A DNA stretch of 64,000 nt, taken from assembly GCA_949358305.1 (NCBI GenBank), contig OX442315.1:16518427-16582426 (forward strand), written 5' to 3'. Positions 1-19,908 of the stretch are shown one piece after another; position 1 is the stretch's first letter; every line of letters starts with the position of its first letter. The position numbers and the translations under genes are program-made. The notes beneath the pieces are model-generated. The model was not told where the DNA came from and searched no databases. It saw only the letters and a program-made list of their open reading frames with translations. The DNA comes from Strigamia acuminata. Lineage: Eukaryota > Arthropoda > Chilopoda > Geophilomorpha > Linotaeniidae.

Positions 1-540
1 CAAGTACGACAAATTTCCGACTTTTGCGGATTTTTGTTGTTTTTTAAGGAAGAAACATTCCGAAATGTTGTGTCAGAGTTTTTTACAGTGATTGCACTGT
101 TTCTGATTGGGTTTGTGGACGGTTTTCGCACGATCGTATTTAGGTTTAGGTTTTACGTTTTGCGAAAATATCGCATTGGCTTCCAGTTTCGAATGATCAT
201 CGGTGATTTTTTCCACTTTGTCAACCATCCGTTACTTTTCTAATAACTTTTTCGAGAGTTGGCATTGTCATTTTGGCCCGAATGGTTGTGTGAAACTTTC
301 TGGAAATCTGGAAATATGCGGTGACTATTTTTTCATTCTTGTCTTTTCTTGCGTTTGCGTCGAGGTCTCGAAGAGTTTCAGTGTAAAATCCTGAACGATT
401 TTTAAATTCATCTTTGGTTGATAACTCCTTTGTAATTACCTCGGTCAACATCGCCCCAATTTTTATATCCCCCGCATCTTCGTAGACTTCTATGAGCTTA
501 TAAATTTGTGCTTTATTCTGTAACTAAATTATTGTAGAGT
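1..540 (-). pseudogene. Retroelement gag fragment (copy 1), degenerate
   Basis: Read on the minus strand, this stretch encodes a broken gag-like protein. Positions about 451-221 stay open for 76 codons (starting MLTEVITKELSTKDEF). About 120 bases further on, in another frame, comes a CX2CX4HX4C zinc knuckle (CNHCKK then H..C, around positions 60-90), interrupted by an in-frame TGA just before its His. CCHC knuckles are the nucleic-acid-binding signature of retrotransposon Gag. The fragment recurs at 8187-8630 and 18985-19260. Stops and frameshifts mean no function is expected. Family assignment beyond 'gag' is not possible from this piece; the left end leaves the window. Confidence 0.6.
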
Positions 541-559
541 GTAAATAATAAGGTAATAA

Positions 560-790
560 AAACACTTTTTGGACAATTGATTTTTACTCTCCAAAAAAAT
601 GAAAATTTTCCGTTTCTCAAGCTCAAGGGGGTGACCATGACCCCCTTGGCCACCCTCCTTGTATCTGCTAGTACTACAATTATTTGTTGACAGAAATGAC
701 CGAAGAAATGATAATCTGGACCAAAAATATGAAAGTAGACCGTAAACATTCACATTCCCATTCCATGATGAAATCCGTGAATTAGTTATG
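560..790 (+). pseudogene. Relic of the acidic gene's last exon
   Basis: This stretch matches the second exon, and the flank before it, of the intact acidic gene at 52929-54102. It keeps the acceptor region (ttgttgacag, about 687-696), the start of the exon and the terminal His/Ser-codon tract (cattcacattcccattcc) to the terminal TAG. The Arg/Asp-rich middle of the exon is deleted and no first exon is seen upstream. It holds the position the acidic gene has in unit C, immediately downstream of the membrane gene's 3' end, and so marks the left edge of duplication unit A. Non-functional. Confidence 0.6.
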
Positions 791-992
791 ACACAAATGA
801 CGACTGGAACAATTTTCTACTTGGAAAACCAACCGGACGGACTTTAATTTATTAAGATATCTGACTCCAGTGTAAACAATTGTGCAAGTATTATGATTTG
901 ATTACATTTGCTTTAAGTGTTATTAAAATAAGTTGAGTATTTCATTTTTTTCATATTATTAAAATAGATTATATTCAATTTTTTTTTCTTGT

Positions 993-1471
993 TTATGCGT
1001 TTTCATCTGGATCGTTGACGAAACGTCTAGGTTCGAAGCTGCCGTCTGATGGCTTTCGGACTCCAAGTTTGAAATAATAAATGACACCAAATCCAATGAG
1101 TAAACCTAAAAGAATCATGCCAATGCCCAATCCAGCCATTGAACCTACAATAATTACATTACATTAATAAATTTCATTTTGTGCTGTAAAATTAATTCAA
1201 TTTACGGTTAATGTTTATGAGAAAATAAGGAAACAGTTCACTTTCATTAATCCGCCAAATCCGACCACCAATGATATAAAAAAAATTAATTTATTAGTAT
1301 ATTTTACGTTGGAATAATGACGGATAAATGAAAATGTCTAAATTTTAATTGGCGGATTAAAAAAAAATACAACTGTACCTTATTTTTGTTTTAATAAGTA
1401 AAGATAAGCTGCCCCGCCGCCTAATAGGAATCCTAAAATAATCATAGGAATTGCCAAACCAGCCATGGAAC
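993..1471 (-). other. Two tandem alternative last exons, each encoding the membrane anchor
   Basis: Exon 14a (1380-1471) and exon 14b (993-1144) each follow a good acceptor, start in the same phase and begin with the same peptide, GSMAGL. 14a continues as a glycine-rich span and ends at once with KQK and TAA. 14b continues as a similar span but adds a cytoplasmic tail of about 25 residues ending PDENA. Exon 13 can splice to either. Both are preserved in copy C (54701-54792 and 54313-54464), so the duplication is older than the copies. The choice would set the cytoplasmic tail. Confidence 0.7.
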
Positions 1472-4400
1472 CTAAATTTCAGTACGTATCAACTTTGTAC
1501 CAGCTTTGATAACGAAATATTCTAGCTCAATTGTATAATTATCTTATTTACCAGCACTATATCCACTGTTTTCAGATTTTCCTTTTACAATTTCTGGAAG
1601 TTGAGAGGTATTGACAGGTGAAGTAGGCGCAGTCTAAATATTAAAAAAAGAAAATATGTACAGTTACATATCAATTTATCATTGATATAAATAATAATAG
1701 TTGTACTAATGTACTTACTACGTTGCAAGGAAGTTCGATGTATATTATTTCAGGTTTTCTGTTGACGAGTTCTGCCAAATCCACAAGTGAATTAGGCACG
1801 GCTTGAGCAACTTGAGTCTAAAATATAAAAAAAAGGAAATATGTACAGTTGTGTATCAATTTATCGTCGATATAACCAATAGTTGTACTTACTACGTTGC
1901 TTGGAAGTTCGATGTATACTTTGCCGGCGTTCAGTTGCTCTTTGAACATGCCGATAGCTTTGTCCGTTGATAATTCGTTGTCGTTAATGTTGCCATCGCC
2001 TTCTACATTTTTCTTCTCAAGTAACGTGAACATAATCTCGGTATTAGATTCAACACTACTCATCTAAAATTTAAATAAGTAAATATTTGTTTTATTAATT
2101 TTTATTTTTTTGATAATTTACCTCAATGTGCGCTACTCTAAGAGCTGTGACTAAAGAGTTCTGGATAATAGCCAATAGCACATAGTTCTCGAGGTCGTCA
2201 TAGTTTGCGATATTGAGAATGTCGAGAGTACCTATAAATTAAAATTTTTACCGTATATTTAATTTATACTGTATAAAAAAAATTAAAAATTAAAAAAGGG
2301 ACGGTTGTTTATCCATACCTTTTATTTGAAATAAGAAGCGACGCTTTTCGTTTGCATTGAAACAGCCACTTATGTCGTAAAGATTAACTCTTGGACGGTC
2401 TATATCAAAATTGAAGAAATTGGTTACGGTTCTGTTCATCTCTGGATCCTGCAAAGAAAATAATGAAATTGTGTTTAGAAGAATAAATATCGTAACGTTT
2501 ATTTTATGCACCTATGATATCGAGTTAGCCAGTTTTAACTTCTTTTTACTGATTTATGAAATGTGAAAGGATTTACATCTGACATGCTTTGTTGACGTGA
2601 GTACTCACCTGTGCAAAGAAGCAACAGGTGAAGCATTTTTACCTCTTGGGTTTTAAGCACCACTCAGCTCAACAATTTATTCAAGACGGTTAGGTAAGAG
2701 TTGTAAATTTTTGTGTGTTATCAAAAATGACGAATGAATGACTGATCAGTTCAATGGTTAACTAACAAGTGTTTATTCAAGTGCAAATAAGTAACATATA
2801 TCTATATATCTATATGTTCTGCTTGCGGTGCAATGCGGTGCAGCCAAAGTTGGTTCAGTGGGGAGGGAGGATTATTTTCGACCTGGATTCCTTTCGACTA
2901 GGAATATTTTCGACTTTTGGCAAAACCGGACTCTTTTCGACCAGGATTTCATTCGACCAGGATTCCATTCAACCGTATTTCTTACGACCAGGAATATTTT
3001 CGACCATCATTTTTTTCGACCAGGATTCCTCTCGACTGGGATTCCTTTCGTCTGGAAAGAGTTTCGACTTGGTTGAAACGAATCCTGCATTTTTATTTTG
3101 TGTTTTTTCATTATTTTTGTTTTTTTTTTCTCTTTATTTGTTGTTGATTTTATCATTTTTTGGTGTTTTCTCATCATTTTTTGGTGTTTTCTCATCATTT
3201 TTTGGTGTTTTCTCATCATTTTTTGGTGTTTTCTCATCATTTTTTGGTGTTTTCTCATCATTTTTTGGTGTTTTCTCATCATTTTTTGGTGTTTTCTCAT
3301 CATTTTTTGGTGTTTACTCATCATTTTTTGGTGTTTTCTCATCATTTTTTGGTGTTTACTCATCATTTTTTGGTGTTTTCTCATCATTTTTTGGTGTTTT
3401 CTCATTATTTTTTGGTGTTTTCTCATCATTTTTTGGTGTTTTCTCATCATTTTTTGGTGTTTTCTCATCATTTTTTGGTGTTTTCTCATCATTTTTTGGT
3501 GTTTTCTCATCATTTTTTGGTGTTTTCTCATCATTTTTTGGTGTTTTCTCATCATTTTTTGGTGTTTTCTCATCATTTTTTGGTGTTTTCTCATCATTTT
3601 TTGGTGTTTTCTCATCATTTTTTGGTGTTTTCTCATCATTTTTTGGTGTTTACTCATCATTTTTTGGTGTTTTCTCATCATTTTTTGGTGTTTTCTCATT
3701 ATTTTTTGGTGTTTTCTCATCATTTTTTGGTGTTTTCTCATCATTTTTTGGTGTTTTCTCATCATTTTTTGGTGTTTTCTCATCATTTTTTGGTGTTTAC
3801 TCATCATTTTTTGGTGTTTTCTCATCATTTTTTGGTGTTTACTCATCATTTTTTGGTGTTTTCTCATCATTTTTTGGTGTTTTCTCATCATTTTTTGGTG
3901 TTTTCTCATCATTTTTTGGTGTTTTCTCATCATTTTTTGGTGTTTTCTCATCATTTTTTGGTGTTTTCTCATCATTTTTTGGTGTTTTCTCATCATTTTT
4001 TGGTGTTTTCTCATCATTTTTTGGTGTTTTCTCATCATTTTTTGGTGTTTTCTCATCATTTTTTGGTGTTTTCTCATCATTTTTTGGTGTTTTCTCATCA
4101 TTTTTTGGTGTTTTCTCATTATTTTTTGGTGTTTTCTCATCATTTTTTGGTGTTTTCTCATCATTTTTTGGTGTTTTCTCATCATTTTTTGGTGTTTTCT
4201 CATCATTTTTTGGTGTTTTCTCATCATTTTTTGGTGTTTTCTCATTATTTTTTGGTGTTTTCTCATCATTTTTTGGTGTTTTCTCATCATTTTTTGGTGT
4301 TTTCTCATCATTTTTTGGTGTTTTCTCATCATTTTTTGGTGTTTTCTCATCATTTTGTTACATTTTTGATGGTTATTTTCTTATTTTCGACCAGGATTCA

Positions 4401-7400
4401 TTTCATCCAAGTCGAACATAATCCTGGTCGAAAGAAATCCTGGTTGAGAGGAATCTTGGTCGAAAGGATTCCTAGTCGACAGAATTCCTGATCGAGAGAA
4501 TTCCTGATCGAAAACATTAGTGGTCGAAAAATATCAGGTCGAAAATAATCCAGTCGTAAATAGTACTGATCGAAAGGAATCCAGTCGAAAAAACTCCACC
4601 GCGCCGTTCAGTGCGTAATGAGTAATGACCCCTTTAGCCGAATCCCGTTTTCAATTTTCGGCGAAACGAGAATTCCCATTTCGCCGAAAATTAAAAATGG
4701 GATTCGGTGAAAGGGCGAATGCCCAACGCCCAACGCCGAATGCCCAACACCCATCGCCCAACACAACACCCATCGCCCAACACAACACCCATCGCTCAAC
4801 ACCCATCGCCCAACCCAACGCCGAATGTCCAACACCCATCGCCGAATGCCCAACACCCATCGCCCAACGCACGCCCGACGCCCAACGCACGCCCGACGCC
4901 GAATGCCCAACGCCCAACACCCATCGCCCATCGCCCATCGCCCAACACAACGCCGAATGTCCAACACCCATCGCCCAACACAACGCCGAATGTCCAACAC
5001 CCATCGCCCAACACAACACCCATCGCCCAACACTGAATATTGGGCGTTAGGCGTTGCATAGGCTGAAATCGCCCAACGCCCAACGCCCAACGTTTAGCCC
5101 ATCCCACAAATCAGTGTACTGGGACGTCGTCACGCTCACGCCTCTTTTTAAAGACCTATTTACATTAATGCCGACTCTATTTCTTCCATGTATTCGCTCA
5201 ATTTTACCCCACCTTGGTTACTCTCCCACCAGTCTTTTACTCTTCTGAGGCAATCACCTCCCCGCTTGGTTTAGATTAGGTTTACCCTTATTACCTATAG
5301 CATTTCTAAAGTCTTTACAACCTAGCAAGAGTGCTTGTGGTTCATCAACCTTTGAAACCAAACTTGTTTCAAATTGCAAACAATTTTACAATAAAATACA
5401 ATTTCAATTATCAATACTCTTGCCAAAATGAAATTCAAAATGTAAATAGGAATACGGTATTATAAAATCACCGAAATAAACTGTGTTGTTATGAGCTTCC
5501 GTACAGGAACCATACATCACCATTGGTCAAGAGCACCGTGGTCAAGAGTGACCACGACCTGATGGGGAAAGTTAAAACTGAGAATAAAAAACATGTTAAC
5601 CTACACTTAGGACTAGTAGTCAGACATTCATTCATTCCAATAATACTACATAAACTTTTTTTTGTTAGATTTGTAATGATAAGAACATAATGACAAGTAT
5701 GAAATTAAAAGCAATTGTTTATACTATTTTATGTGAGATGTGGAAACAAACTTTAATCTGACCTACAATTACTATCGTGTCTTCTCTACCAGATAAGATA
5801 GTAACACAACACTCAACTTAACAACTACACAATATTTCTAAATTTAAAAAATTATGATTTAATTTCACTTACCATTATGCTGTATTGAATGTGTGTCATT
5901 GGCTGCATGTGGTTGAAGATGTGGGCCTCTTGGATGGTATTCTTTGCCTTTTTTACGACAACATAACTTCAATATGACTACATCCTTTTAATATTTTCAG
6001 CCAACCGGCGACTTACCGATGAGAACCAATATTCATGAACGAGGAAAGTTTTGTTGTCGTAGGCTCTGAACTGAAGTGCATCGATCCCACGACGTCGTTC
6101 TTCTTTGTAAAATGTATAGGTGTAATTGCTGAGCCCCAAATATGCCATCGGATTGTTAATGATAACTTTATTGCCATTTATAACTTTCACATCGAAAGCG
6201 GTAGTTGGAATGGGCCCGACCTTGCATTTGCCAGTTGTTTTGTCAAAAGTGTAAGATAGTCCTGAAAATCGATTTCATTATTCACATTTTAATGTTTATC
6301 TCATTTCACATTGTTTGTTTACCACTATAGAAATCGTGGACTTCAGTTAGCACTCCTTCAGGATGCGAGTGTTGTGTGTCAATTATTTGTCCTTTAACAA
6401 TTGGTCTGTAGTCGAATCGAGTGTAGTTCATTTCACTGTCAAATATATGCTGTAGTAAAAACAAAAAAGTAAGATTTTTATTTCATTCTATCGCCTTTAT
6501 TTAAACTTACGTTCTGATAAACAATAAAATCCGTAAGTTCGTCTGCTGATTTTGTTATAATTTCAGACTGATATGAAAATTTATTAGGTAGTTTTGGAAT
6601 AGTTCTGTTCCCCAAATTATTTAAACCGAAACAAACAACGTCATCTGGTATCTGTAAAAAAAAATTCCCAAATGTTTAGTAATCGTAAAAATTACGGTAT
6701 GAAAACTTACATTGAAAATGCCTTCGGGTGCATAACTTTTTTGAAAGTCGAAAAAAGTTACAAAGTCCTCCGTAACTTCTCCATTTACACTGGCTTTTGA
6801 CCAGACTGACGTGGGCACGGATTCTTCACCACCGTGAACTGGTTTCCAGTTGTTATTGGTGGTCATGTTGACTTTCAGATAGACGTTGGCGCCCGTCAAG
6901 CAAATTCCATACATTTGCACCTCTACTCCGTTCTCAATACCTTTGCCCAAGTCAACGGCCGCTGATTGCTTGTTTTTATCATCCGCTGCATATCTCAGGT
7001 ACCAGTCGGCTCCAGTCATTGAGGTTTTTTTGTGATTTTCTTTTCCTACGTCCCATCCATTTTCGTCGTTTAAGGTTTCCACCTTGCAGGCTTCTTCACC
7101 TGAATAAATGATTGCATAAACTATTAACATCGAATTTGTTTGGAAAGCATTATAATTTTTACCTTTTTTCTGGCTTCTTTCTGCCACTCTGATCAATTGT
7201 TTTCTTCGTTCGTCAAAAATAACGATACCTTTAACGCCATCTTGCTCAGCACTGATGTAACCATCTCCTAGTTTAGCATATTCTAAATTTATGGTTGCCT
7301 TAAGGAAAGTTGATTGAAGTTGAGCAAGTGCATGGTACGATTCGGGAACCGATGGTAAAGTAAGGCGGGCTAAATATTAAAGGAAATAATTGATTTTTCT

Positions 7401-7599
7401 TTTTTAAATTTTTGTTTGTTTCCTTCTTACGTGTATCAGGAGTAGTTGCTGGGCACACATCATCGTCAGCCAACACAACACAACCAAACAAAAAGCCGGC
7501 AAAAAGAAGTTTAATCCACAGCTATTATAGTTAAATAAATAATATTACGTGATTTAAATATTGCTTCAAACAATCTAGCGAAAGAGTTCTTACCTCCAT
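993..7599 (-). CDS. Secreted/membrane glycoprotein with LolA-like-type architecture, copy A (14 exons)
   Basis: Exons on the minus strand: 7594-7599, 7431-7521, 7163-7369, 6711-7099, 6511-6651, 6323-6449, 6017-6261, 5873-5947, 2319-2448, 2122-2231, 1893-2063, 1719-1817, 1552-1633, then either 1380-1471 or 993-1144. All junctions are GT-AG and phases close, giving 674 aa (or 654 aa with the nearer last exon). The ATG at 7599 starts a clear signal peptide (MELWIKLLFAGFLFGCVVLA). The ectodomain carries scattered Cys; residues about 430-505 (NFFNFDIDRPRVNLYDIS, then CF..N.KRRFLF) resemble the repeated domains of ecdysozoan LolA-like/EF-hand-type membrane proteins. The last exon is one membrane span plus a short tail. 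Topology is inferred to be type I. Function is unknown. Intron 8 (2449-5872) holds the compound repeat insertion. Exon structure is firm, family name tentative. Confidence 0.8.
3152..4356. repeat. 21-bp minisatellite, about 57 copies
   Basis: The unit is attttttggtgttttctcat plus c, with only two recurrent variants (gtttactc and ctcattat). The variants recur in blocks (for example A-variant, normal, A-variant, normal, T-variant, at units 8-12), indicating expansion by multi-unit duplication. Because 21 is a multiple of 3, several frames on both strands stay open over the whole array (repeats such as SSFFGVF or MMRKHQK). These long ORFs are artefacts of periodicity inside an intron and are not annotated as genes. 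Confidence 0.95.
4638..4707. repeat. Near-perfect hairpin, 29-nt arms
   Basis: Arms 4638-4666 and 4679-4707 (ccgaatcccgttttcaattt... and its complement) pair with two or three mismatches around a 12-nt loop. It sits between the foldback array and the GC-rich repeat and may be a boundary or terminal hairpin of one of the inserted units. Confidence 0.75.
4717..5098. repeat. GC-rich variable short-repeat array (gcccaacacccatc type)
   Basis: The array is built of short blocks cccaacg, cccatcg and ccgaatg in irregular order, much richer in GC than the surroundings. Open frames on both strands (Pro/Asn/Thr-rich one way, Trp/Gly/Val-rich the other) are by-products of the repeat. No gene signal. Confidence 0.85.
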
Positions 7600-7846
7600 T
7601 TTAGGAAGAAAATTACCGGTATGGTCGAAGAACAGTTGTCCAGATGACAGAGTTGGTTCGAAGACTCTGGAGTACTAACGCGAGTTATTTGGAAATAAGA
7701 ATTTAGAGAAAGAAAAAAAGTAAAGATAAAGTCAAACTGATGGCAAATTATCAGATTGAAACAATTGAATAAAAATTGTGAAAAGCTTTTTCTGAGATAA
7801 GATAATGTAAAAAATACGATTACATTATTAACTTATAGTAGGATAG

Positions 7847-8130
7847 TGCTTTTGTTTCTTTGTAAGAATATTTTAGTTTTAAAAATTAGTTAAGTGCAAG
7901 TATTAAAATAAAAATGAATTTTGAAAACTTTTTTTTGGTTATAGTCAATAGTCATTTACTACTAAAAGATGTAAAAGAAATGAGAAATGTGCTTTTGTTT
8001 CTTTGTAAGAATATTTTAGTTTTAAAAATTAGTTAAGTGCAAGTATTAAAATAAAAATGAATTTTGAAAACTTTTTTTTGGTTATAGTCAATAGTCATTT
8101 ACTACTAAAAGATGTAAAAGAAATGAGAGA
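7847..8130. repeat. Tandem duplication, 142-bp unit
   Basis: 7847-7988 and 7989-8130 are nearly identical copies beginning gtgcttttgtttctttgtaag. Copy B has a single version near 43755-43890, so this is a local tandem duplication specific to unit A, upstream of membrane gene A and downstream of ABCC gene A. Confidence 0.8.
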
Positions 8131-8186
8131 AATTTCATTTGATGAGTTTTCGATTTCGGTAATTTCTTTTGGTCCTATTTGGGCAA

Positions 8187-8630
8187 GAAAAAATCGGAGG
8201 TACGACAAATTTCCGACTTTTGCGGGTTTTTGTTGTTTTTTAAGGATAAGAAACATTCCAAAAGATTGTGTCAGAGTTTTTTACAGTGATTGCACTGTTT
8301 CCCATTGGGTTTGTGGACGGTTTTCGCACGATCGTTTTTAGGTTTAGGTTTTACCTTTTGCGAAAACATCGCATTGCCTTCCAGTTTCGAATGATCATCG
8401 GTAATTTTTTTGACTTTGTCAATCATCCGTTACTTTTCTAATAACTTTTTCGAGAATTGGCATTGTCTTTTTGGCCCGAATGGTTGTGAAACTTTCTGGA
8501 AATCTCAATAAACATGCAGTGATTATTTTGTCATTCGTGACTGTTGTTGCGTTTGCGTCGAGGCCTCGAAGGGTTTCAGTGTAAAATCCTGAATAATTTT
8601 TAAATTCATCGTTGGATGATAACTTTACAG
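8187..8630 (-). pseudogene. Retroelement gag fragment (copy 2), degenerate
   Basis: This is a direct repeat of 1-450 at the nucleotide level (starts tacgacaaatttccgacttttgcg). It carries the same minus-strand gag remnants with additional indels. The corresponding place in unit B has no such sequence, so it inserted after, or was lost since, the A/B duplication. The stretch from 8640 to 8834 is AT-rich 3' flank of the ABCC gene. Confidence 0.6.
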
Positions 8631-8834
8631 GAAAGCCACCAGATTTAACCTCATAATTGTTCAGAATAAAACATCTGCCAATAAATTATTTACTCACCAT
8701 CCATGGTATACAAACAGTGAAGTAAGAATATATTATAAAAATATAAATATTTTTCATATTTTGTAGAATATAATAATATAATATAATAAATGGTATAATA
8801 AATCATTAATAGTTTGGATACAAAAAAATTTATG

Positions 8835-17087
<8,253 letters not shown>

Positions 17088-17099
17088 GTTTCACGTCTC

Positions 17100-18385
17100 A
17101 ACTTGCATCAAACAAAAATCAAGATCAAATAAATTAACTTTCCCTTGATCAGGATTATTATTGGTGAAAAAAAAATTTAAAAAAAATTGAAATCACATGA
17201 TATGAGAGGTGTGTTCAGTTCCTTTATTCTCTGAATGTGATAAAGAATAAATTACCAGTATTTTCCCATTAGCCCCAAATGATTTAAATGAATATTCCAG
17301 TACAAATATTTAAATCTGACTTTATTTATCCCCAACTGGTTAAAATGCAGAGTTTTTAACTATTTTTTTTAAACAGTTCAATAATGGTTAACTGGCCAGA
17401 ATAAACTCACCCAAACCCAAAAATGATATATCTTTCACAGGTATAAGCTTAGCAACCACCGGTCAGCAGAATCAACCGCAAGCATGGTTCCATCGGTTTT
17501 GTAAATGTTGTTTTTTGTGGAGCCAATGACAACAATCCGTGGGATGGCGCTGCCTATTATGCTTTCCTGTATTGGGGTTGCGCCATCCCGTGATTCCTGG
17601 CGAATGGTGTAACGTCTTATGTACATATTTGTGATGACAGTATGATAATACGAACACGAAGCACGGTGGCACGAACATATTCTACTTAGACGAGCGGATA
17701 GTCATATGGGATTGGTCTCACATGATTCGCCACGGTGGCGCTGCGATCCACAGACTACCATTTTTTGAGGCCAAAACAATCCGTTTTGAAAAATTGAAAA
17801 ATTTAAGCATTGGAAATAAAATTAAATTTCATACGAAAACAAATTTTTATGATGTTTAATCCAGCGAGTATTTTATGACTTTTGAAAAATATTTTAATGG
17901 GATGACAAATTTTATGATGATTAATTCTATGCATCTTTGGTACCAAAAAGTCTTAAGAATCAAATTTAATTTTTATATTGCCATGAAAAGACTAAAATCT
18001 AAAATTAAAAATAAAAAAACAAATAAACAAATAAAAGATTTAAAAAAAATAAAATTTCCTGCAAAAATCCATCGTGGTCGGGATCATTCAAAGTTCGCTG
18101 AGTGTTTTGCACGTGAGGTGTTTTTAAACACAACAAAGATGTCAAATTTTTATTACCGAGATTAAGATAGAATGAATCGGATAAATTCATAAACTGTTGG
18201 CTCATGGCTCGTGGGTTTACTTTACGCAATCTAATTTGGCGCACATGATGAAATAAATTTCGTTCTGAACCGTTTTGCTGTTTTATTTTTTGTTACATAC
18301 TCTATGATACATATTTCGAACTCACCAGAACCCCAAATGATAAAAGCTTTTAAAAAAAAATTTAAAAAATAATAAAAAATTCACT
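17100..18385. repeat. Intergenic DNA with an interspersed repeat (copy 1 at about 17395-17700)
   Basis: No gene is recognised between the ABCC start and the tRNA. From about 17395 an interspersed repeat begins (aataaactcacccaaaccca), recurring at about 18710-18985 and 51340-51640. On the minus strand it holds a short open frame ending LAVDSADRWLL, conserved between copies but with frameshifts, so possibly a decayed coding repeat. 17700-18300 is AT-rich and is also duplicated upstream of the second tRNA (51660-52130). Confidence 0.6.
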
Positions 18386-18458
18386 CGAGCTAGACAGGAT
18401 TCGAACCTGCAATCTCCTGATTCGTAGTCAGACGCGTTATCCGTTGCGCCACAAGCCC
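18386..18458 (-). tRNA. tRNA-Arg (anticodon ACG), copy A
   Basis: 73 nt on the minus strand. Box A (TGGCGCAACGG) and box B (GGTTCGAATCC) are intact. The anticodon stem TCTGA/TCAGG (four pairs plus a terminal A-G mismatch) encloses loop CTACGAA, giving anticodon ACG. The acceptor stem has one T-T mismatch at pair 6 and one G-T pair. A T-run for Pol III termination lies about 5 nt downstream. An identical gene is at 52243-52315. It has no intron and no encoded CCA. Confidence 0.88.
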
Positions 18459-18559
18459 GTGGTAACAGCAGTTGGTTAAATGTGGTCACAAACCAAGAGG
18501 TCTGACAATTAGAATCTGCGTGTTAGAGGTTAGAATCTTTTGTACATTTCTTGAGATTC

Positions 18560-18985
18560 GATATGGGATTCGGAAAGATTTAGATGATTATTTTAATAAA
18601 AAAGTCATAAATACAAGTATTTAAATCGGACTTTATTTATCCCCAACTGGTTAAAATGCAGGGTTTTTAACTTTTTTTTTAAAACAGTTCAATAATGGTT
18701 AACTGGCCTGAATAAACTCACCCAAACCCAAAAATGATATATCTTTCACAGGTATAGCAACCACCGGTCAGCGGAATCAACCGCAAGCATGGATACATCG
18801 GTTTTGTAAATGTTGTTTGTTGTGGAGCCAATGACAACAATCCGTGGGATGCTTTCCTGTGTTGGGGTTGCGCATCCCGTGATTCCCGGCGAATGGTGTA
18901 ACGTCATATTTAAATATTTGTGATGACAGTATGATAGTACGAAGCAAGGTGGCACGTACACAGCGATAGGCGAGCGGATAGTTGG
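18560..18985. repeat. Interspersed repeat, copy 2
   Basis: This stretch repeats 17300-17700 (contains the same caggtatagcaaccaccggt core). It is slightly shortened and joins directly to the gag fragment at about 18985, showing the two repeats are adjacent or part of the same decayed element. Confidence 0.7.
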
Positions 18986-19510
18986 CATTGTCTTTTTCGC
19001 CCGAATGGTTGTGAAACTTCCTGGAAATCTCAATAAATATGCGGTGATTATTTTTTCATTCGTGACTTTTTTTGCGTTTGCATCGAGGTCTCGAAGGGCT
19101 CTAGTGTAAAATCCTGAACGATTTTTAAATTCATCGTTGGTTGATAACTTTTTTTTAATTACCTCGGTCAACAACGCCGCAATTTTTCTATCCCGCCGTA
19201 TCTTCGTAGACTTCTTTGAGCTTATTGTACATTTCGTACGCACACTTTAGTCCATCAACGTATCGCATAAAATTCACGTCAAAATATTGTTTTCGGCCGC
19301 AACATTTTCTGCCTTTCAGTAAGTCAGAGCAACTTTCGAATCTGGATCATTTGGGTTTACGGTGGGTTTTGCGACTTTTGTTTCGATCATATCCCAGGAT
19401 TTTCTCGCACAACATGCGGCTCGTAGCTGCAGCCTCTATCCGCGGTAATTGTTACCTGTCAACTTCTCAACTCTGTGTCGCCCGTCCCGAATTTGTTATG
19501 TGGATGTAGC
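18985..19510 (-). pseudogene. Retroelement gag fragment (copy 3), longest
   Basis: On the minus strand, an open stretch of about 90 codons (from about 19243: MRTKCTISSKKSTKIRRD, then LLTEVIKKKLSTNDEFKNR) matches the gag fragments at 1-540 and 8187-8630 and extends further towards the N-terminus. Upstream, to about 19510, the frame is broken by stops. It is joined out of frame to the interspersed repeat. No function is expected. Confidence 0.6.
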
Positions 19511-19689
19511 ATTTTGTGAGCATGTGAGGTAGTTTTTTTGGTCTCATACAATACAATGATAAACAGGTTTGCAACATAAAAAAAACCCGTAGATTAGCAT
19601 TAGATTTTGTGTTCTAAATTTGCACTTTATTGTGATATGGTAAATTAAAAAATTTGGGGTAATTCATTTTTACTCAACAAATATTTTTC

Positions 19690-19908
19690 ATATTTTGTAA
19701 AATATAATAATACAATATAATAAATTAATGTTAAACTAATTCAGCAGTCTGTGCCAAACTTTAAAACATTGTTTTTTTTATCATTCAGTAAATTAATGGG
19801 CGAATCGAATTCTTTCAGTTTGCCTTGATCTAAAACCATTATCCTAAAAATCAAATGTTAATTCAATAAAACTGCAGTTAATTTGAAATACAAACAATCC
19901 CTAGTAAA
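19690..19908 (-). pseudogene. ABCC 3'-end fragment (last exon plus part of the last intron)
   Basis: The stretch matches the last exon of the ABCC genes (stop TAA at 19731-19733, acceptor near 19845) plus the last intron up to the first bases next to exon 25, where it breaks off at cctagt and joins the 3' end of membrane gene B. It is a third, truncated trace of an ABCC gene and marks a rearrangement breakpoint between duplication units. Confidence 0.8.

Larger units (their letters stand above)
2860..5115. mobile_element. Compound foldback/minisatellite insertion in intron 8 of membrane gene A
   Basis: The intron-8 copies at about 41190 and 57590 read straight through ttggttcagtttactggg. Here the sequence breaks after ttcagt (2859) and resumes at tcagtgtactgggacg (5111). 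This leaves a short TCAGT repeat at both edges, and another gttcagt at 4606-4612 suggests two successive insertions. Contents in order: a degenerate array of a roughly 17-bp ttcgaccaggattcc motif (2870-3080), a 21-bp minisatellite (3152-4356), the same motif array in inverse orientation (4383-4600), a 29-bp-arm hairpin (4638-4707) and a GC-rich short repeat (4717-5098). Long inverted flanks made of short subrepeats resemble Foldback-type elements. No transposase is present. Confidence 0.55.

Noticed and set aside
2769-4491. Several ORFs of 420-550 codons on both strands
   Set aside because: They are produced by the 21-bp period of the minisatellite, lie inside intron 8 of membrane gene A, and encode only the repeat.
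3152-5098. CRISPR-like array
   Set aside because: Units are contiguous without unique spacers and the genome is eukaryotic; these are minisatellites.
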